64,000 nucleotides of DNA. Source: CBDCFV01 sp965216425 (GTDB lineage Bacteria; Chloroflexota; Dehalococcoidia; Lucifugimonadales; UBA3495). Of this stretch, positions 45,103 to 54,467 are shown piece by piece. Position 1 is the stretch's first letter; each line of letters opens with the position of its first letter. A program made the position numbers and the translations under genes. Location of the stretch: assembly GCA_965216425.1 (NCBI GenBank), contig CBDCFV010000006.1, positions 1 through 64,000 on the forward strand, read 5' to 3'. The notes beneath the pieces were generated by a model. It worked only from the letters and a program-made list of their open reading frames with translations. It made no database searches and was not told where the DNA came from.

Positions 45103-46038
45103 ATGCGAATAGGACTGTTCCCCGGTAGTGTGCCGGGCCAATCGAAGACGATAGATGAAGTTATCAACCAAGCGGTCAAGGCGGAGAATGACGGGTTCGA
45201 CGCATTCTGGGCTCCACATCTTTCAGGCCGGGGGTTCGACGCGTTGACGTCGCTGGCCTTGGCGGGAACGCTGACAAGCCGCATCGAACTCGGCACCGCC
45301 GTCGTTCCAACCTATCCCAGGCATCCCACCGCCCTGATGCAACAAGCCATGACAGTGCAGGTCGCGTCCAATGGGCGGCTGTCGCTTGGCATCGGCCCGT
45401 CACACAAACCGGCCGTCGAGGATTCCTGGGGCCTCTCTTACGACCGTCCTGGCCGTCATACCCGTGAATACCTGACCGTTCTGAACCAGTTGGTAGAGGA
45501 AGGCGCGGCGAGCTATTCGGGCGAAATGTACCGGGTACAAGCCAGTTCGGAAATGGCCGGCGCATCTCCCTTCCCGGTCCTGATTTCGGCCCTCGCGCCA
45601 ATCATGTTGAGGGTCGCCGGGGAACTGTCGGACGGGACAATCACTTGGATGTGCGGGGTCAAGACCATTGGAGAACACGTGGCCCCTCGAATAAACAGGG
45701 CTGCCGAGAGGTCTGGCCGTCCCAGACCTCGTGTCTGCGCCGGTCTCCCGGTCGCGGTAACCGACGACAAGGCCGCTGCCTTCGAGAAAGCGGCGGACCT
45801 GTTCGGGCGTTACGGCGGCTTGGTCAACTACCGTAGGATGCTCAACATCGAGTCGGTGGACGGGCCGGCCGACATAGCCTTAATTGGAGATGAGGCGGAG
45901 GTCGAGAGCCGCATCCGCTCATTCGCCGATGCCGGGGTTACCGACTTCCTGGGGTCACCGTTCCCAGTGGGCAGCGACGGCGAAGCATCACTGGCGAGGA
46001 CGGAGCGCCTGTTGGTCAGTCTGGTTGGGCAACTATAA
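45103..46038 (+). CDS. LLM class oxidoreductase, probably F420-dependent type
   Basis: A compact 311-residue luciferase-like protein: MRIGLFPGS, NDGFDAFWAPHLSGRGFDAL, RIELGTAVVPTYPRHPTALMQQA, NGRLSLGIGPSHKPAVEDSWG and PVLISALAPIMLRVAGELSDG. The short chain and the GIGPSH and ELSDGTITWM blocks are those of F420-linked LLM enzymes, but FMN use cannot be excluded. A GGGAGGA ribosome-binding site precedes the ATG. It ends 10 bases from the convergent VOC gene. Substrate unknown. Confidence 0.85.
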   Translation: MRIGLFPGSVPGQSKTIDEVINQAVKAENDGFDAFWAPHLSGRGFDALTSLALAGTLTSRIELGTAVVPTYPRHPTALMQQAMTVQVASNGRLSLGIGPSHKPAVEDSWGLSYDRPGRHTREYLTVLNQLVEEGAASYSGEMYRVQASSEMAGASPFPVLISALAPIMLRVAGELSDGTITWMCGVKTIGEHVAPRINRAAERSGRPRPRVCAGLPVAVTDDKAAAFEKAADLFGRYGGLVNYRRMLNIESVDGPADIALIGDEAEVESRIRSFADAGVTDFLGSPFPVGSDGEASLARTERLLVSLVGQL

Positions 46039-46048
46039 CCGGTGATTC

Positions 46049-46495
46049 CTACGGCCGGTTGAACTGTACCAGGATGCCATCAGGGTCCCGGACGTAGATG
46101 CTGCGAATCTCCCCGTCCGGGCTGGTGAACGACTCTATGGGGCCGGCAAGACCGAAACCCTTAGAGATTAGTTCTTGGGCAAGCCCCGCCACATCTTCCA
46201 CCCCGAAGGAAATATGGCTGATGCCCACTTGGTCCAACAGTATCGTCTCGCCGTCGGGCGACTCCCCCGGATGGCTGGTCAAGGTAAGCGTAGGGGTTGC
46301 GCCGTCGCCGTAAGCTAGGCTGACCCATCGCCTGGTCTTCCGGGCGTGTTTGTAGTTGTGTTGCCGACCTCCCTCGGTGGGATCCGTGGGCCGATCTCCC
46401 AGCACCTTCATTCCCAGCGCGTCGCGGTAAAAAGCCAGGGACTTGTCCATGTCCCGTACACAAATGCCGATGTGAGTCACGCAGGATGCTTCCAT
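46049..46495 (-). CDS. VOC family (glyoxalase/dioxygenase-like) protein
   Basis: A 148-residue single vicinal-oxygen-chelate module pair. THIGICVRDMDKSLAFYRDALGM at the N-terminus and ISHISFGVEDVAGLAQELISKG in the second half supply the His ligands, and SIYVRDPDGILVQF with its Glu/Gln-like position ends the chain. VOC proteins are metal-dependent isomerases, lyases or ring-cleavage dioxygenases. It lies just downstream of an alpha/beta hydrolase on the same strand (gap 40 bases), so the two may act in one pathway. Confidence 0.87.
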   Translation of the reverse strand: MEASCVTHIGICVRDMDKSLAFYRDALGMKVLGDRPTDPTEGGRQHNYKHARKTRRWVSLAYGDGATPTLTLTSHPGESPDGETILLDQVGISHISFGVEDVAGLAQELISKGFGLAGPIESFTSPDGEIRSIYVRDPDGILVQFNRP

Positions 46496-46535
46496 CTAAT
46501 TTCAGTCTGCTTAGCTTGGCAGTTGCGAATGGGAG

Positions 46536-47312
46536 CTACGGCCGGGCGTACTTGGCCAGGAACCCTCTAATGGCGCCGAAGTATTGCCGGGTGCCAACAA
46601 ACATCAAGTCGTTGTGACCGGCGCCCGGAATGATAATCAAGTGTTTCTCGGAAGTACGGAGGTTGTGGTACATGGCCACCGCGTCGCTTAACGGCGCACC
46701 CATATCCATCTGCCCGTGAATCACCATGGCGGGTATATCTATAGAGCAGACTTTGCGTTGGTAGTCAGCCTCCAGCGCTTGGCTAACGCCGGGGTCCAGT
46801 CCATGGGTGAATTGACCCAGGGTGGGCCGTCCGCTCTCGATGATCACGCCGTTGATCTTGCCGGGTGCCTCCACCGCCAACTCGAACGCCGCGTGACGGC
46901 CCATGGAGCGGCCCATGACGTACAATGGCCCGGTAAACCGCCGGAGGTGCATGGTTTCACACAGCGACTCGAGGACCTTGTGGGCATCAGTCAGCATGGT
47001 AGTGAAGGCAGGCGACCCGCCGGCGCCTCCGTAGCCACGGTAGTCGGCAATGAAGAAGTTGGCCCCTATCTCGTCATAGAGAGGAGCGAAGGCGCCGTAA
47101 CCCGCAGCGGTCTCCCCGTTCCCGTAGAAAAACAACACCGTTGGATTTGCTCGCCCCACGGGGAAGAAACGGCACGACAAATAGACTCCGTCGTCGACGG
47201 AGACAGCGTAATCCACAGCCCCTTCAGGCGTCTTTGTCCAGTGAGACTGAGGATGAAAGGAACGGGCCGACACCTCGGGGCTATCCAGCACAGAGTAATC
47301 TACGGATGTCAT
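46536..47312 (-). CDS. Alpha/beta hydrolase (BAAT/dienelactone-like)
   Basis: A 258-residue cytoplasmic hydrolase. Segment VLFFYGNGETAAGYG forms the oxyanion hole, YVMGRSMGRHAAFEL the nucleophile elbow (Ser136), VIHGQMDMGAP carries the Asp and PGAGHNDLM the His. There is no large cap. Start ATG 47312 (MTSVDYSVL) is preferred over ATG 47330. The upstream gene on the same strand is a VOC-type neighbour downstream and a Baeyer-Villiger-type monooxygenase gene ends 75 bases before... its product could feed esters to this hydrolase, since the monooxygenase (47388) is transcribed in the opposite order on the same strand directly upstream. Confidence 0.82.
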   Translation of the reverse strand: MTSVDYSVLDSPEVSARSFHPQSHWTKTPEGAVDYAVSVDDGVYLSCRFFPVGRANPTVLFFYGNGETAAGYGAFAPLYDEIGANFFIADYRGYGGAGGSPAFTTMLTDAHKVLESLCETMHLRRFTGPLYVMGRSMGRHAAFELAVEAPGKINGVIIESGRPTLGQFTHGLDPGVSQALEADYQRKVCSIDIPAMVIHGQMDMGAPLSDAVAMYHNLRTSEKHLIIIPGAGHNDLMFVGTRQYFGAIRGFLAKYARP

Positions 47313-47387
47313 GTCATCCTCTTCAAGCAATCACTTGACGTAGAAGGGCCGGCTGACCCGTGGCGTTGGCTAACAGTAATAAGGTGT

Positions 47388-49022
47388 CTACTCCAACGCA
47401 AACCCCTCATACCCATTGGCCACTACCTCGGCGCGCTTGGCCCGCATCGCCGGGGCACTGTCCGGCGCGGTAAGCAAGGCGCGGGCTTTGCCGGGTATAT
47501 TGGCCCCCACGAACCACGAATCGGCCTTGCTCCGCAGTATTTTCGCGCCCTCCTCGTTAACGTGCCGCGTCCACTCCTCTTCAGCATCCGGTGTCGGTAC
47601 GATTCGGACGTACTCGTTGTCGCGCACGTAACGGATACATTCGGTCACCCACTCCACCAACGGCTCGGCGGCCCTGACGAAGTTGCCCACCGAAGCAGCG
47701 TTGATAGTGAAGAGATTGGGGAAACCGACGCTCTGGATGCCCATGTAAGTGCGGGGGCCGCCGGCAAACTTTTCCTTTAACGACAGTCCACCTTCCCCTC
47801 GGATGTCGATACGGGTCAGCGACCCTGTAACAGCGTCGTACCCGGTGGCGAAGATGATGACGTCCAGATCGTACTCAGCTTCCGCGGTCTTGACTCCGGT
47901 GGGGGTTATACACTCGATCGGCGCCTTACGCACGTCTACCAGCAGGACGTTGTCCTGATTGTAGACCTCGTAGTACCCGCTCTCGCAGGGCAGGCGCTTG
48001 GAGCCGAACATGTGGTCCTTCGGCACCAGCATCTCGGCAACCTCAGGATCATGTACCCGCTCGCGGATCTTGTTCCTGACGAATTCGGCGTAGTCCTCGT
48101 TGGCCTCCCCTGGCATCATGACGTCGTAGAAGTTGGACAGCCATTTCTTGAAGCCTGGCTCGGCCCACAACTTCTCGTACTGTTCCATCCGCTCTTCCGC
48201 CGACACCTCCAAGGCCGACCTTGTGTCAAACTGGTGCATGAACGATCCCGCAGTCTCCATGCACCTCTGGAATATCTCCGGGTAGTTGGCCTTGATCTCC
48301 CGCTGCATTTCGTCGTCTATCGGGCCGTTGCGGAGAGGGGCGCAGAAGTTGGGAGTCCGCTGGAAGACGGTCAGGTGCCCGACCTCCTTGGCGATCTCCG
48401 TGATTAGTTGGACGGCGGTGGCCCCGGTGCCTATGACCCCCACCCGTTTTCCGGCCAAGTCCATTCCTTCCTTGGGCCACCTAGCGGGATGACACCAGTC
48501 GCCCTTGAAGGTGTCGAGGCCTTCAAATTCGGGTACATAGTGGGCCGACAGAACGCCTACCGCCGTCATCAGGAACCGTCCCTTCGCTTGGCGGCCGTCA
48601 TGGGTAGTAATGAGCCAGCGGTTCTCGCTCTCTTGGTAGACCGCGGAAGTAATGCGGGCGTCCAACTGGATGTCACGGCGCAGGTCGAACTTGTCGGCCA
48701 CATAGTTCAGGTAGCGTTCGTTCTCCGGCTGGCCGGAGTACAACTCCTTCCAGTCCCATTCCTGCAACAACTCCTCCGAGAAGGAGTAGCCATAGGTGTA
48801 ACTCTCCGAGTCGAAACGCGCGCCAGGATAGCGGTTCCAATACCAGGTCCCGCCGACACCGCCGCCGTCCTCAAAGGCGCGGGCTGAAAACCCAAGCTGC
48901 CGAAGGCGGTACAACGCGTACAGCCCGGTTACTCCCGCGCCTATGATGATTACGTCGTACTGTTCAATTGCGTCGCTTGCCTGCGTGCCGGATGCTGAAA
49001 CATGTTGTAAAGCATCTGCCAT
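47388..49022 (-). CDS. Flavin-containing monooxygenase, Baeyer-Villiger type
   Basis: A 544-residue FAD/NADPH enzyme. First Rossmann motif IIIGAGVTGLYAL (G28-x-G30-x2-G33), Baeyer-Villiger fingerprint FKGDWCHPARWP (172-183, pattern FxGxxxHxxxW), second Rossmann motif GVIGTGATAVQ (~196-206) and the ATGYD segment near 395. These enzymes insert oxygen next to ketones to give esters or lactones. It is followed on the minus strand by an alpha/beta hydrolase after 57 bases and a VOC protein, a plausible oxidise-then-hydrolyse cassette. The start ATG gives a 20-residue leader before the first strand. Confidence 0.92.
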   Translation of the reverse strand: MADALQHVSASGTQASDAIEQYDVIIIGAGVTGLYALYRLRQLGFSARAFEDGGGVGGTWYWNRYPGARFDSESYTYGYSFSEELLQEWDWKELYSGQPENERYLNYVADKFDLRRDIQLDARITSAVYQESENRWLITTHDGRQAKGRFLMTAVGVLSAHYVPEFEGLDTFKGDWCHPARWPKEGMDLAGKRVGVIGTGATAVQLITEIAKEVGHLTVFQRTPNFCAPLRNGPIDDEMQREIKANYPEIFQRCMETAGSFMHQFDTRSALEVSAEERMEQYEKLWAEPGFKKWLSNFYDVMMPGEANEDYAEFVRNKIRERVHDPEVAEMLVPKDHMFGSKRLPCESGYYEVYNQDNVLLVDVRKAPIECITPTGVKTAEAEYDLDVIIFATGYDAVTGSLTRIDIRGEGGLSLKEKFAGGPRTYMGIQSVGFPNLFTINAASVGNFVRAAEPLVEWVTECIRYVRDNEYVRIVPTPDAEEEWTRHVNEEGAKILRSKADSWFVGANIPGKARALLTAPDSAPAMRAKRAEVVANGYEGFALE

Positions 49023-49238
49023 ATCTTTCCCTCGTAGCGTTTGAGTTATAAGAACGGTCCAGATTGCCTTGGGTCTATATGTACGCGTTAGCAGCTTGAA
49101 CCCATCGCTCTAACGTCAGGATACCAAACCGGATTCTCAATTATAGACCAATATTCGTAGATTCGTGAGGATGGTGACCTTTGACTGGCCAGAGCCCTGA
49201 CATTAGGAGTATGACAAAACGCCGGCGCCCAGCTCCGG

Positions 49239-50057
49239 CTAATCAGGCAACCGCGTCAGGTGCATCCTAGAAGTCATGGTGGTGTCGGTATCGAAGTACA
49301 AGACCTGCTGGCGCACCGGGTTTGTGTTGGGGGACTCTCCCGCGAATTTCAGGCCCCTTCCTTGGCAAACGCCGATGCACGCCTGTATATCCCCGACGGC
49401 ATAACCTACGTGGTCCATGACATGCCCCTCAGCAGGCTGAGTGTCTGGATCGTCCGGGCAGATGAGTTCGACCTGCACCTGTCCAAAGTTCACGAACGCA
49501 ATCTCTCCCGTGCGGCCGCGCCCCCCTCCAATGTGCTGCCCTTGCAGGTTGTCCACGTACCAAGCAACAGCCTGATCCAAGTCCCGCACCCGGTAGCCGG
49601 CGTGAACGATACGCTCAACCTGAAGACTGTCCGCACCCCCTTGGTGTCCCGCCTCCACGGGCAGTTGAGTCAGGTGTACTTTAACCCCATTGGTGGTGGA
49701 GGCGTCAAAGTAAAGCACCTGTTGGCCCAGCACGTTGGTGAAGGGCTTGTCCGCCGCGAACTTGAAGCCCTTATTTGCCAACACATCGCTCATCTGGCCA
49801 ATATCCGGCACCACGTAGCCGACGTGGTGCATAGTCAATGCGCCGCCGGTCAAGCCGTTCTTGTCCGATGGTTCGATGATCTCAGCCTCCACCTGCCCGA
49901 ACCGCACGTAGGCATTCCGGCCTCCACTGGGCACGGCGTAACTCCCGGATATCGGACCGCCGCCGCTGTTGACCGCTCCGAAAGACTTTTGGAACCAGTC
50001 AACCGCGCCGTCCAGATCAGTGGTCAAGTAACCGATATGCTGAATTCTCTGAAACAT
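49239..50057 (-). CDS. Two-domain VOC family protein
   Basis: A 272-residue protein with two VOC domains. Domain one: RIQHIGYLTTDLDGAVDWFQKSFG ... HHVGYVVPDIGQMSDVLANKG ... VLYFDASTTNGVKVHLTQLP. Domain two: RIVHAGYRVRDLDQAVAWYVDNL ... DHVGYAVGDIQACIGVCQGRG ... VLYFDTDTTMTSRMHLTRLP. The near-parallel sequences show internal duplication. The final Glu ligand common in this fold is replaced by His in both (VHLTQLP, MHLTRLP), so the metal site may be atypical. It lies 72 bases after an MFS exporter gene on the same strand. Confidence 0.85.
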   Translation of the reverse strand: MFQRIQHIGYLTTDLDGAVDWFQKSFGAVNSGGGPISGSYAVPSGGRNAYVRFGQVEAEIIEPSDKNGLTGGALTMHHVGYVVPDIGQMSDVLANKGFKFAADKPFTNVLGQQVLYFDASTTNGVKVHLTQLPVEAGHQGGADSLQVERIVHAGYRVRDLDQAVAWYVDNLQGQHIGGGRGRTGEIAFVNFGQVQVELICPDDPDTQPAEGHVMDHVGYAVGDIQACIGVCQGRGLKFAGESPNTNPVRQQVLYFDTDTTMTSRMHLTRLPD

Positions 50058-50129
50058 ATTCTCTCCAATGCAGAGTTGGTTGCATCTCTCGCGGAGTGTA
50101 CAACATATTCTACTGTCCCTGCCCGATCC

Positions 50130-51443
50130 CTACCCTGCCAAGCGGCGCAGCGGGGGCCGCAACACCCCAAGCCATAGACTTACACCAAAACACATGGCGG
50201 CTCCGGCCCCAATAGCAGCGGTCCATCCAAACGTCCCCGCTGCCGCAGCCAATGGCAACGCCCCCAAGTGGTGCACCGCCGGGGCCAGTTGCAAGTAACT
50301 CAATACCCGCCCCCTGAGTTCGGCTGGAACGTTCAGTTGCACCAAGGTTGTCGCCAAAGGCCAGAACAGTCCGAAACTCGCCACACCAACGAAGAAAAAA
50401 ACCGTCCAGGACACCCAGTACCAGGGCGACGCCCCCCAAATCACCAACAGAACGCAAAACAACGCTATGGACACTAAAAGCAGTTTCGCTTTGTGCTGGA
50501 ACTCACCCAGTGACGCCAGGATCAGGCTTCCGAATATGGAACCAACGCCGGCCGACAATAGCATCAACCCTGTGCCTCCGGCACCCACGCCCAATGCCTC
50601 TTTCATGATGGCGGGCATGACCTGCCGGTGAGATACCCCGAAGAAAGCAAAGGCTATGGCTATGCCAATAACGGTGTACAGCACCGGCGTGGACATAATG
50701 AACTTGAAGCCCGTCACCAAGTCGCTCAGCACTGTAGTGCTCGCTGAAGGGGGTCGCGGTTCCAAACCTCTAATCATCAACAGGAAAATGACACCGACCA
50801 AGTAAAGGCCGGCGTCAAGGAAAAGCGTGGCACCCAACCCTGACAACTCTATGAACCCCCCGCCGATGGCCGGCCCGAGAATCTGCCCGGTCTGGTTGAC
50901 CAAGGCATGAAGCGAGACGGCGTTCATCATGTCTTTCCGGTCGACCAAATCGGCAACGAACGCGATGCGGACCGGTTGGTTGAGGGCTTGGACCGTTCCC
51001 AAAATAAGCGCGATGGTATAAAGGTGCCAGACTTCTACTTGGTTGGTCACCGTAAGAACGGCCAGGACCAGGATGGGCGTGGTGACCGCCAATCTCGTAA
51101 GAATCAACAGCTTCAACCGGTCTATCCGGTCGGCCATGATCCCGCCCAGCATGGAAAACGCGATATTGGTCATTCCATACGAGAAGATGACCATTCCCAG
51201 TTGGTAGGCAGAGTCGGTGATTTCCAGGATCAACCAGCCTAACACCAGGAACTGCATACCTTGGGCCATGCCTTGCGCGATCCCGTTTATCCAGAACCAG
51301 CGGAAGTTCCGGTAACGCAACGCCTCGAACGTAGTAATCCGCCGGCCTCTCATCCCTTCCCTGGCCATGGTCAAAACTCCGGGGGTCATGAGCAAGAGAC
51401 CAGCGGCCAACGCCGCCAAGCCGGCATATGTGGTGTATGTCAT
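50130..51443 (-). CDS. MFS transporter (DHA3/EntS-like)
   Basis: A 437-residue membrane protein with about 12 helices. The start of the conserved domain is EALRYRNFRWFWINGIAQGM, followed by FSMLGGIMADRIDRLKLLILTR (the DR..R loop between helices 2 and 3), a central loop GLEPRPPSAST, and a second half with GSIFGSLILASLGEF and PAELRGRVLSYL. This pattern is that of the MFS_3 group, which exports siderophores or drugs. The first ~25 residues form an extra hydrophobic segment. Substrate unknown. A hairpin between it and the transketolase gene suggests separate transcription. Confidence 0.88.
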   Translation of the reverse strand: MTYTTYAGLAALAAGLLLMTPGVLTMAREGMRGRRITTFEALRYRNFRWFWINGIAQGMAQGMQFLVLGWLILEITDSAYQLGMVIFSYGMTNIAFSMLGGIMADRIDRLKLLILTRLAVTTPILVLAVLTVTNQVEVWHLYTIALILGTVQALNQPVRIAFVADLVDRKDMMNAVSLHALVNQTGQILGPAIGGGFIELSGLGATLFLDAGLYLVGVIFLLMIRGLEPRPPSASTTVLSDLVTGFKFIMSTPVLYTVIGIAIAFAFFGVSHRQVMPAIMKEALGVGAGGTGLMLLSAGVGSIFGSLILASLGEFQHKAKLLLVSIALFCVLLVIWGASPWYWVSWTVFFFVGVASFGLFWPLATTLVQLNVPAELRGRVLSYLQLAPAVHHLGALPLAAAAGTFGWTAAIGAGAAMCFGVSLWLGVLRPPLRRLAG

Positions 51444-51561
51444 GACTCGGGCGCCAAGGCTTGCGTGAAACTCTCCGGTAAAGTTGGGCGATGTCTAGAC
51501 GGTGGGCCGGAACAGCATGGATATTGCCGCCCTGCGCAAGACCGGCTATTCACCAAAAGCA

Positions 51562-51584
51562 GGGCAGGCCCGGTGGGCCTGCCC
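51562..51584. terminator. Hairpin after transketolase gene
   Basis: GGGCAGGCCC-GGT-GGGCCTGCCC: a perfect 10-bp stem with a 3-base loop, about 80 bases beyond the stop of the minus-strand transketolase gene. On that strand TGCTTTT follows, a weak T-run. Likely a transcription terminator. Confidence 0.6.
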
Positions 51585-51665
51585 GATGTAAAGTACATGT
51601 ACAAGTGTATATTCAGGGCCACCGTATCTATACGAAGGCCTGTGGATGTAGCTGGTAAGAAGTCT

Positions 51666-54230
51666 TTATCCTTGGAGGCTGGCCAGCAGGTCCCTTTGGC
51701 GGCTTATCCTGGCGTCGTGTTCCAGCCCGAACCGTTTAATGCCTTGGAAAATCGACTCAGGGTCCAAGTGGGCCTCCGTGATCACGTCCGCTTCCGTGCC
51801 GCCGGTCAGCCATTCGTCGTGCCAGTCCGATATTAAGGAATAATCGTCAGTCAACGGCCCTGCATTCTCCAACGGCCATACCCGCCGGGTCCCTGTGCTG
51901 ACGACCATAAGGTCGTAGACCGCTTCCGGCGGAAACACCGAGTTTCGGTACTCTTCGGGCTGACGCCGGAATAGTTCCTGGCTGATCGTGGAAATGACCT
52001 TGACGTTGATGCCTTCCTGCTCCAAACGGGGCAGGATGTTGACGAGATTCACTGTGGAAGACGACCCTTGGACTATGACGTAGCCTTGCTTGGGCCTGCC
52101 GGGGGCAAAGTCCCTTATGACGTACATCCCCTTGGCCGCTGCTCTGGGGTCCGTATCGGCGAATTTACTGCGGTCGGCCACCGGGAAGTCGGGCCGCGCC
52201 ACTTCCAAGACAATCACCCCCACCTTGGGGTCACGGGCTGCGATCTCCGCTGCCGCGAAATAGCCGGAAGCCACATCGTTGTAGTCCCAGAAGCTCAGGT
52301 TGATTACTTGGTTCCTGGGGAACAGCTTCCACACCTGGGGCGCGAAAATTCCGAAGTGGGTGCGGGCGTCCGCTGCCGTCTCCGGCCCGGAGTGCCCGGC
52401 CAGGATGTTCAGCACGCCTACCCTGAAAGGGCTGTCCTGGTTCTGCTGGCTCCAGACCCGGGCCGGAAGGTACATCAACGGCGTGAACGCTCCGTAGGAA
52501 CCGCTGACTGCCCAGACCCCCACGTGCTTCGAGGGATCAAGTGAAATGGTCTGACCGACCAAGCCGATGGCAGTGGAAGCGTTTCCCGCCTCCTGAATGC
52601 CCGCTTTGAGTCTCGTACCAACCGGATTTTCCACTGGATCGTAGTGGCCCCAGAACGACGCGTTCTCGATGTTTATGGAGTCGTACAGGTCGGCCGCCAG
52701 GGTCACCAATCGGTTTTCGGTAACGTAGTTCATCCACTTGAAAATCTCGGATATGGCCCGCCTGCTGCCTCGCCGTTGTCCCGGCTCCTCGAACAGCTTG
52801 ATGGACACGTCCTTTTCCGCACCCGTGACCGGGTTACGAATAGTGACCGTCTGCGGCTCTGCCGGCAGGTTCTGCACCCGCAGTCGCGGGTCCTGGAACG
52901 AGTCTACGTCGCGGTCGACGCGCAAAGGCATGTCGTCGACCACTTTGTCGCCGATCTCCACCAGCCGGTCCGCAACCCAATCACCCAATCCGTCCTGGTC
53001 CAGAACTGACATGGCTAAGTCAATATTTTCTTTGAACTGGATTAGACGTTCACGGTTGTCGGAGATGGCTCCATCCCGAATGCCGTGAAACTCCACGCCA
53101 AACCGGCTCTCGAAAGTGCCCGCCAAGGCTTGGAAGTAGTCGCCGTTCATTGCGAAGCCGTAAGGATGGCTGTGGTGGCTGACTATTTGCTCGCCGTAAC
53201 CAGGTACGTTGCCATCCTCCGCGCCGGGCCACCATCCCTTGACGGTACGCCCTACGACAATCATGGGCCGGTCGTCGGACGGGTCCCAGTCCTCCATAAC
53301 CTTCAACACCGCCGCCACCTGTTCGTAGTCATTGCCGTTGTCCAGCGTGAGGACGTTCCATCCGTAAGATGCCCACTGGTCTTGTAGCCTGTAGGCTTCG
53401 TATTGAGGAGCGATCACGCCTCCCACCAGTTCATCGTCGATGCCGGCATTATTATAGGAAAGCAACAACCTCAAACGCTTGCCGACCTGCTGGGCCACTG
53501 CTTGGGTCTTCAACTCCTGGGAATGACCGGAAGTCAGCGCGAACTCCCCTTCTATCGCCATTACTTTCAGCGTGTCAGGAGCGCCAACCATGTCCCAGAA
53601 GGCGGCCTTTCCGGCCGAGGTGGCTATTCCAATACCGGATGGTCCGCCGTTCACGTCATTGGTCAAGTCGGTAGACTCGGAATGGCCCGCCAGCGCCCTG
53701 ATACCCCTTATTTTGGCTTGGGCCATCAAGGGATGGTCTTCCAGGTTGTTGTCCCGTAGCAAAGACTTTAACGCACCCATGCCCCTTCGGAAGCCGAGGG
53801 CGTCGATGGACATGATCCCTTGCTTGGGGTCCACGTAGTAACGGCTGTCGCCGGTCCTGGCGTATTTCTTGGCCAGCGCCTCGCCCATGATCATCCAGAG
53901 TGCGTAGGTCACCGGGGCGTTGTGTCCACCGGCAAGCATGAACTTGTCAGCATAGGGGTGCTTGGGCCGCCGGTAATCGAACCTCAGCCCGCCCCTATCC
54001 GGCCCCAGCAGGTGACTGGTAACGGTGTATGGGGTGTAAGCCAATGGCCCGCCGAAGTGCCCGGTTTGAGCGTAATTACCCAGCATGACCAGAGTCATCG
54101 CCGTCAAGAACCCCACGTCCTCAATGCGTCGTTTCTCCTCGTCCGGCAATACCAGGGTGTTGTCCAACTGCTGGGTCGAGAGAGCCAACGGGTTGACCGA
54201 AGCTACTCCACTTACGCTCCTGCTAGCCAT
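51666..54230 (-). CDS. Transketolase-like thiamine diphosphate enzyme
   Basis: An 854-residue protein with the three transketolase domains. The N-terminal TPP domain has KFMLAGGHNAPVTYALW, NGGPSGIGIATSAGKAAFWDM and the pocket IEGEFALTSGHSQE followed by LLLSYNNAGIDDELVGG (usual form GDGE...NxN). The Pyr domain spans about 500-690 (LVTLAADLYDSINIENAS, AGNASTAIGLVGQ, NILAGHSGPE) and a C-terminal domain follows. The chain is ~200 residues longer than a standard transketolase (~660), with an insertion between the TPP and Pyr domains, and the catalytic loops are divergent, so the substrate may differ from pentose phosphates. Phosphoketolase- or pyruvate-dehydrogenase-type relatives are less likely. 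Confidence 0.8.
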   Translation of the reverse strand: MASRSVSGVASVNPLALSTQQLDNTLVLPDEEKRRIEDVGFLTAMTLVMLGNYAQTGHFGGPLAYTPYTVTSHLLGPDRGGLRFDYRRPKHPYADKFMLAGGHNAPVTYALWMIMGEALAKKYARTGDSRYYVDPKQGIMSIDALGFRRGMGALKSLLRDNNLEDHPLMAQAKIRGIRALAGHSESTDLTNDVNGGPSGIGIATSAGKAAFWDMVGAPDTLKVMAIEGEFALTSGHSQELKTQAVAQQVGKRLRLLLSYNNAGIDDELVGGVIAPQYEAYRLQDQWASYGWNVLTLDNGNDYEQVAAVLKVMEDWDPSDDRPMIVVGRTVKGWWPGAEDGNVPGYGEQIVSHHSHPYGFAMNGDYFQALAGTFESRFGVEFHGIRDGAISDNRERLIQFKENIDLAMSVLDQDGLGDWVADRLVEIGDKVVDDMPLRVDRDVDSFQDPRLRVQNLPAEPQTVTIRNPVTGAEKDVSIKLFEEPGQRRGSRRAISEIFKWMNYVTENRLVTLAADLYDSINIENASFWGHYDPVENPVGTRLKAGIQEAGNASTAIGLVGQTISLDPSKHVGVWAVSGSYGAFTPLMYLPARVWSQQNQDSPFRVGVLNILAGHSGPETAADARTHFGIFAPQVWKLFPRNQVINLSFWDYNDVASGYFAAAEIAARDPKVGVIVLEVARPDFPVADRSKFADTDPRAAAKGMYVIRDFAPGRPKQGYVIVQGSSSTVNLVNILPRLEQEGINVKVISTISQELFRRQPEEYRNSVFPPEAVYDLMVVSTGTRRVWPLENAGPLTDDYSLISDWHDEWLTGGTEADVITEAHLDPESIFQGIKRFGLEHDARISRQRDLLASLQG

Positions 54231-54467
54231 TTCTAAATGCTCCCTATCTCATAGGTTTGCCTACGGTTAATCGCACCATTATACAGAAAAGGCGAAGAGA
54301 ATTTCGCAACGGCGTTGGGACTCTTCAACACCGCATCGTCAGCAGGCGCCCGCACGCGAGTAGTAGACAAGTAACCTGCTGCGGGGATACTATTCCAGCG
54401 GTGACATTTAATCAGGTCCCGACCTCTTTCGGGACCTTCAAATACAGGCGTTATTGGAGGTGCGTCT

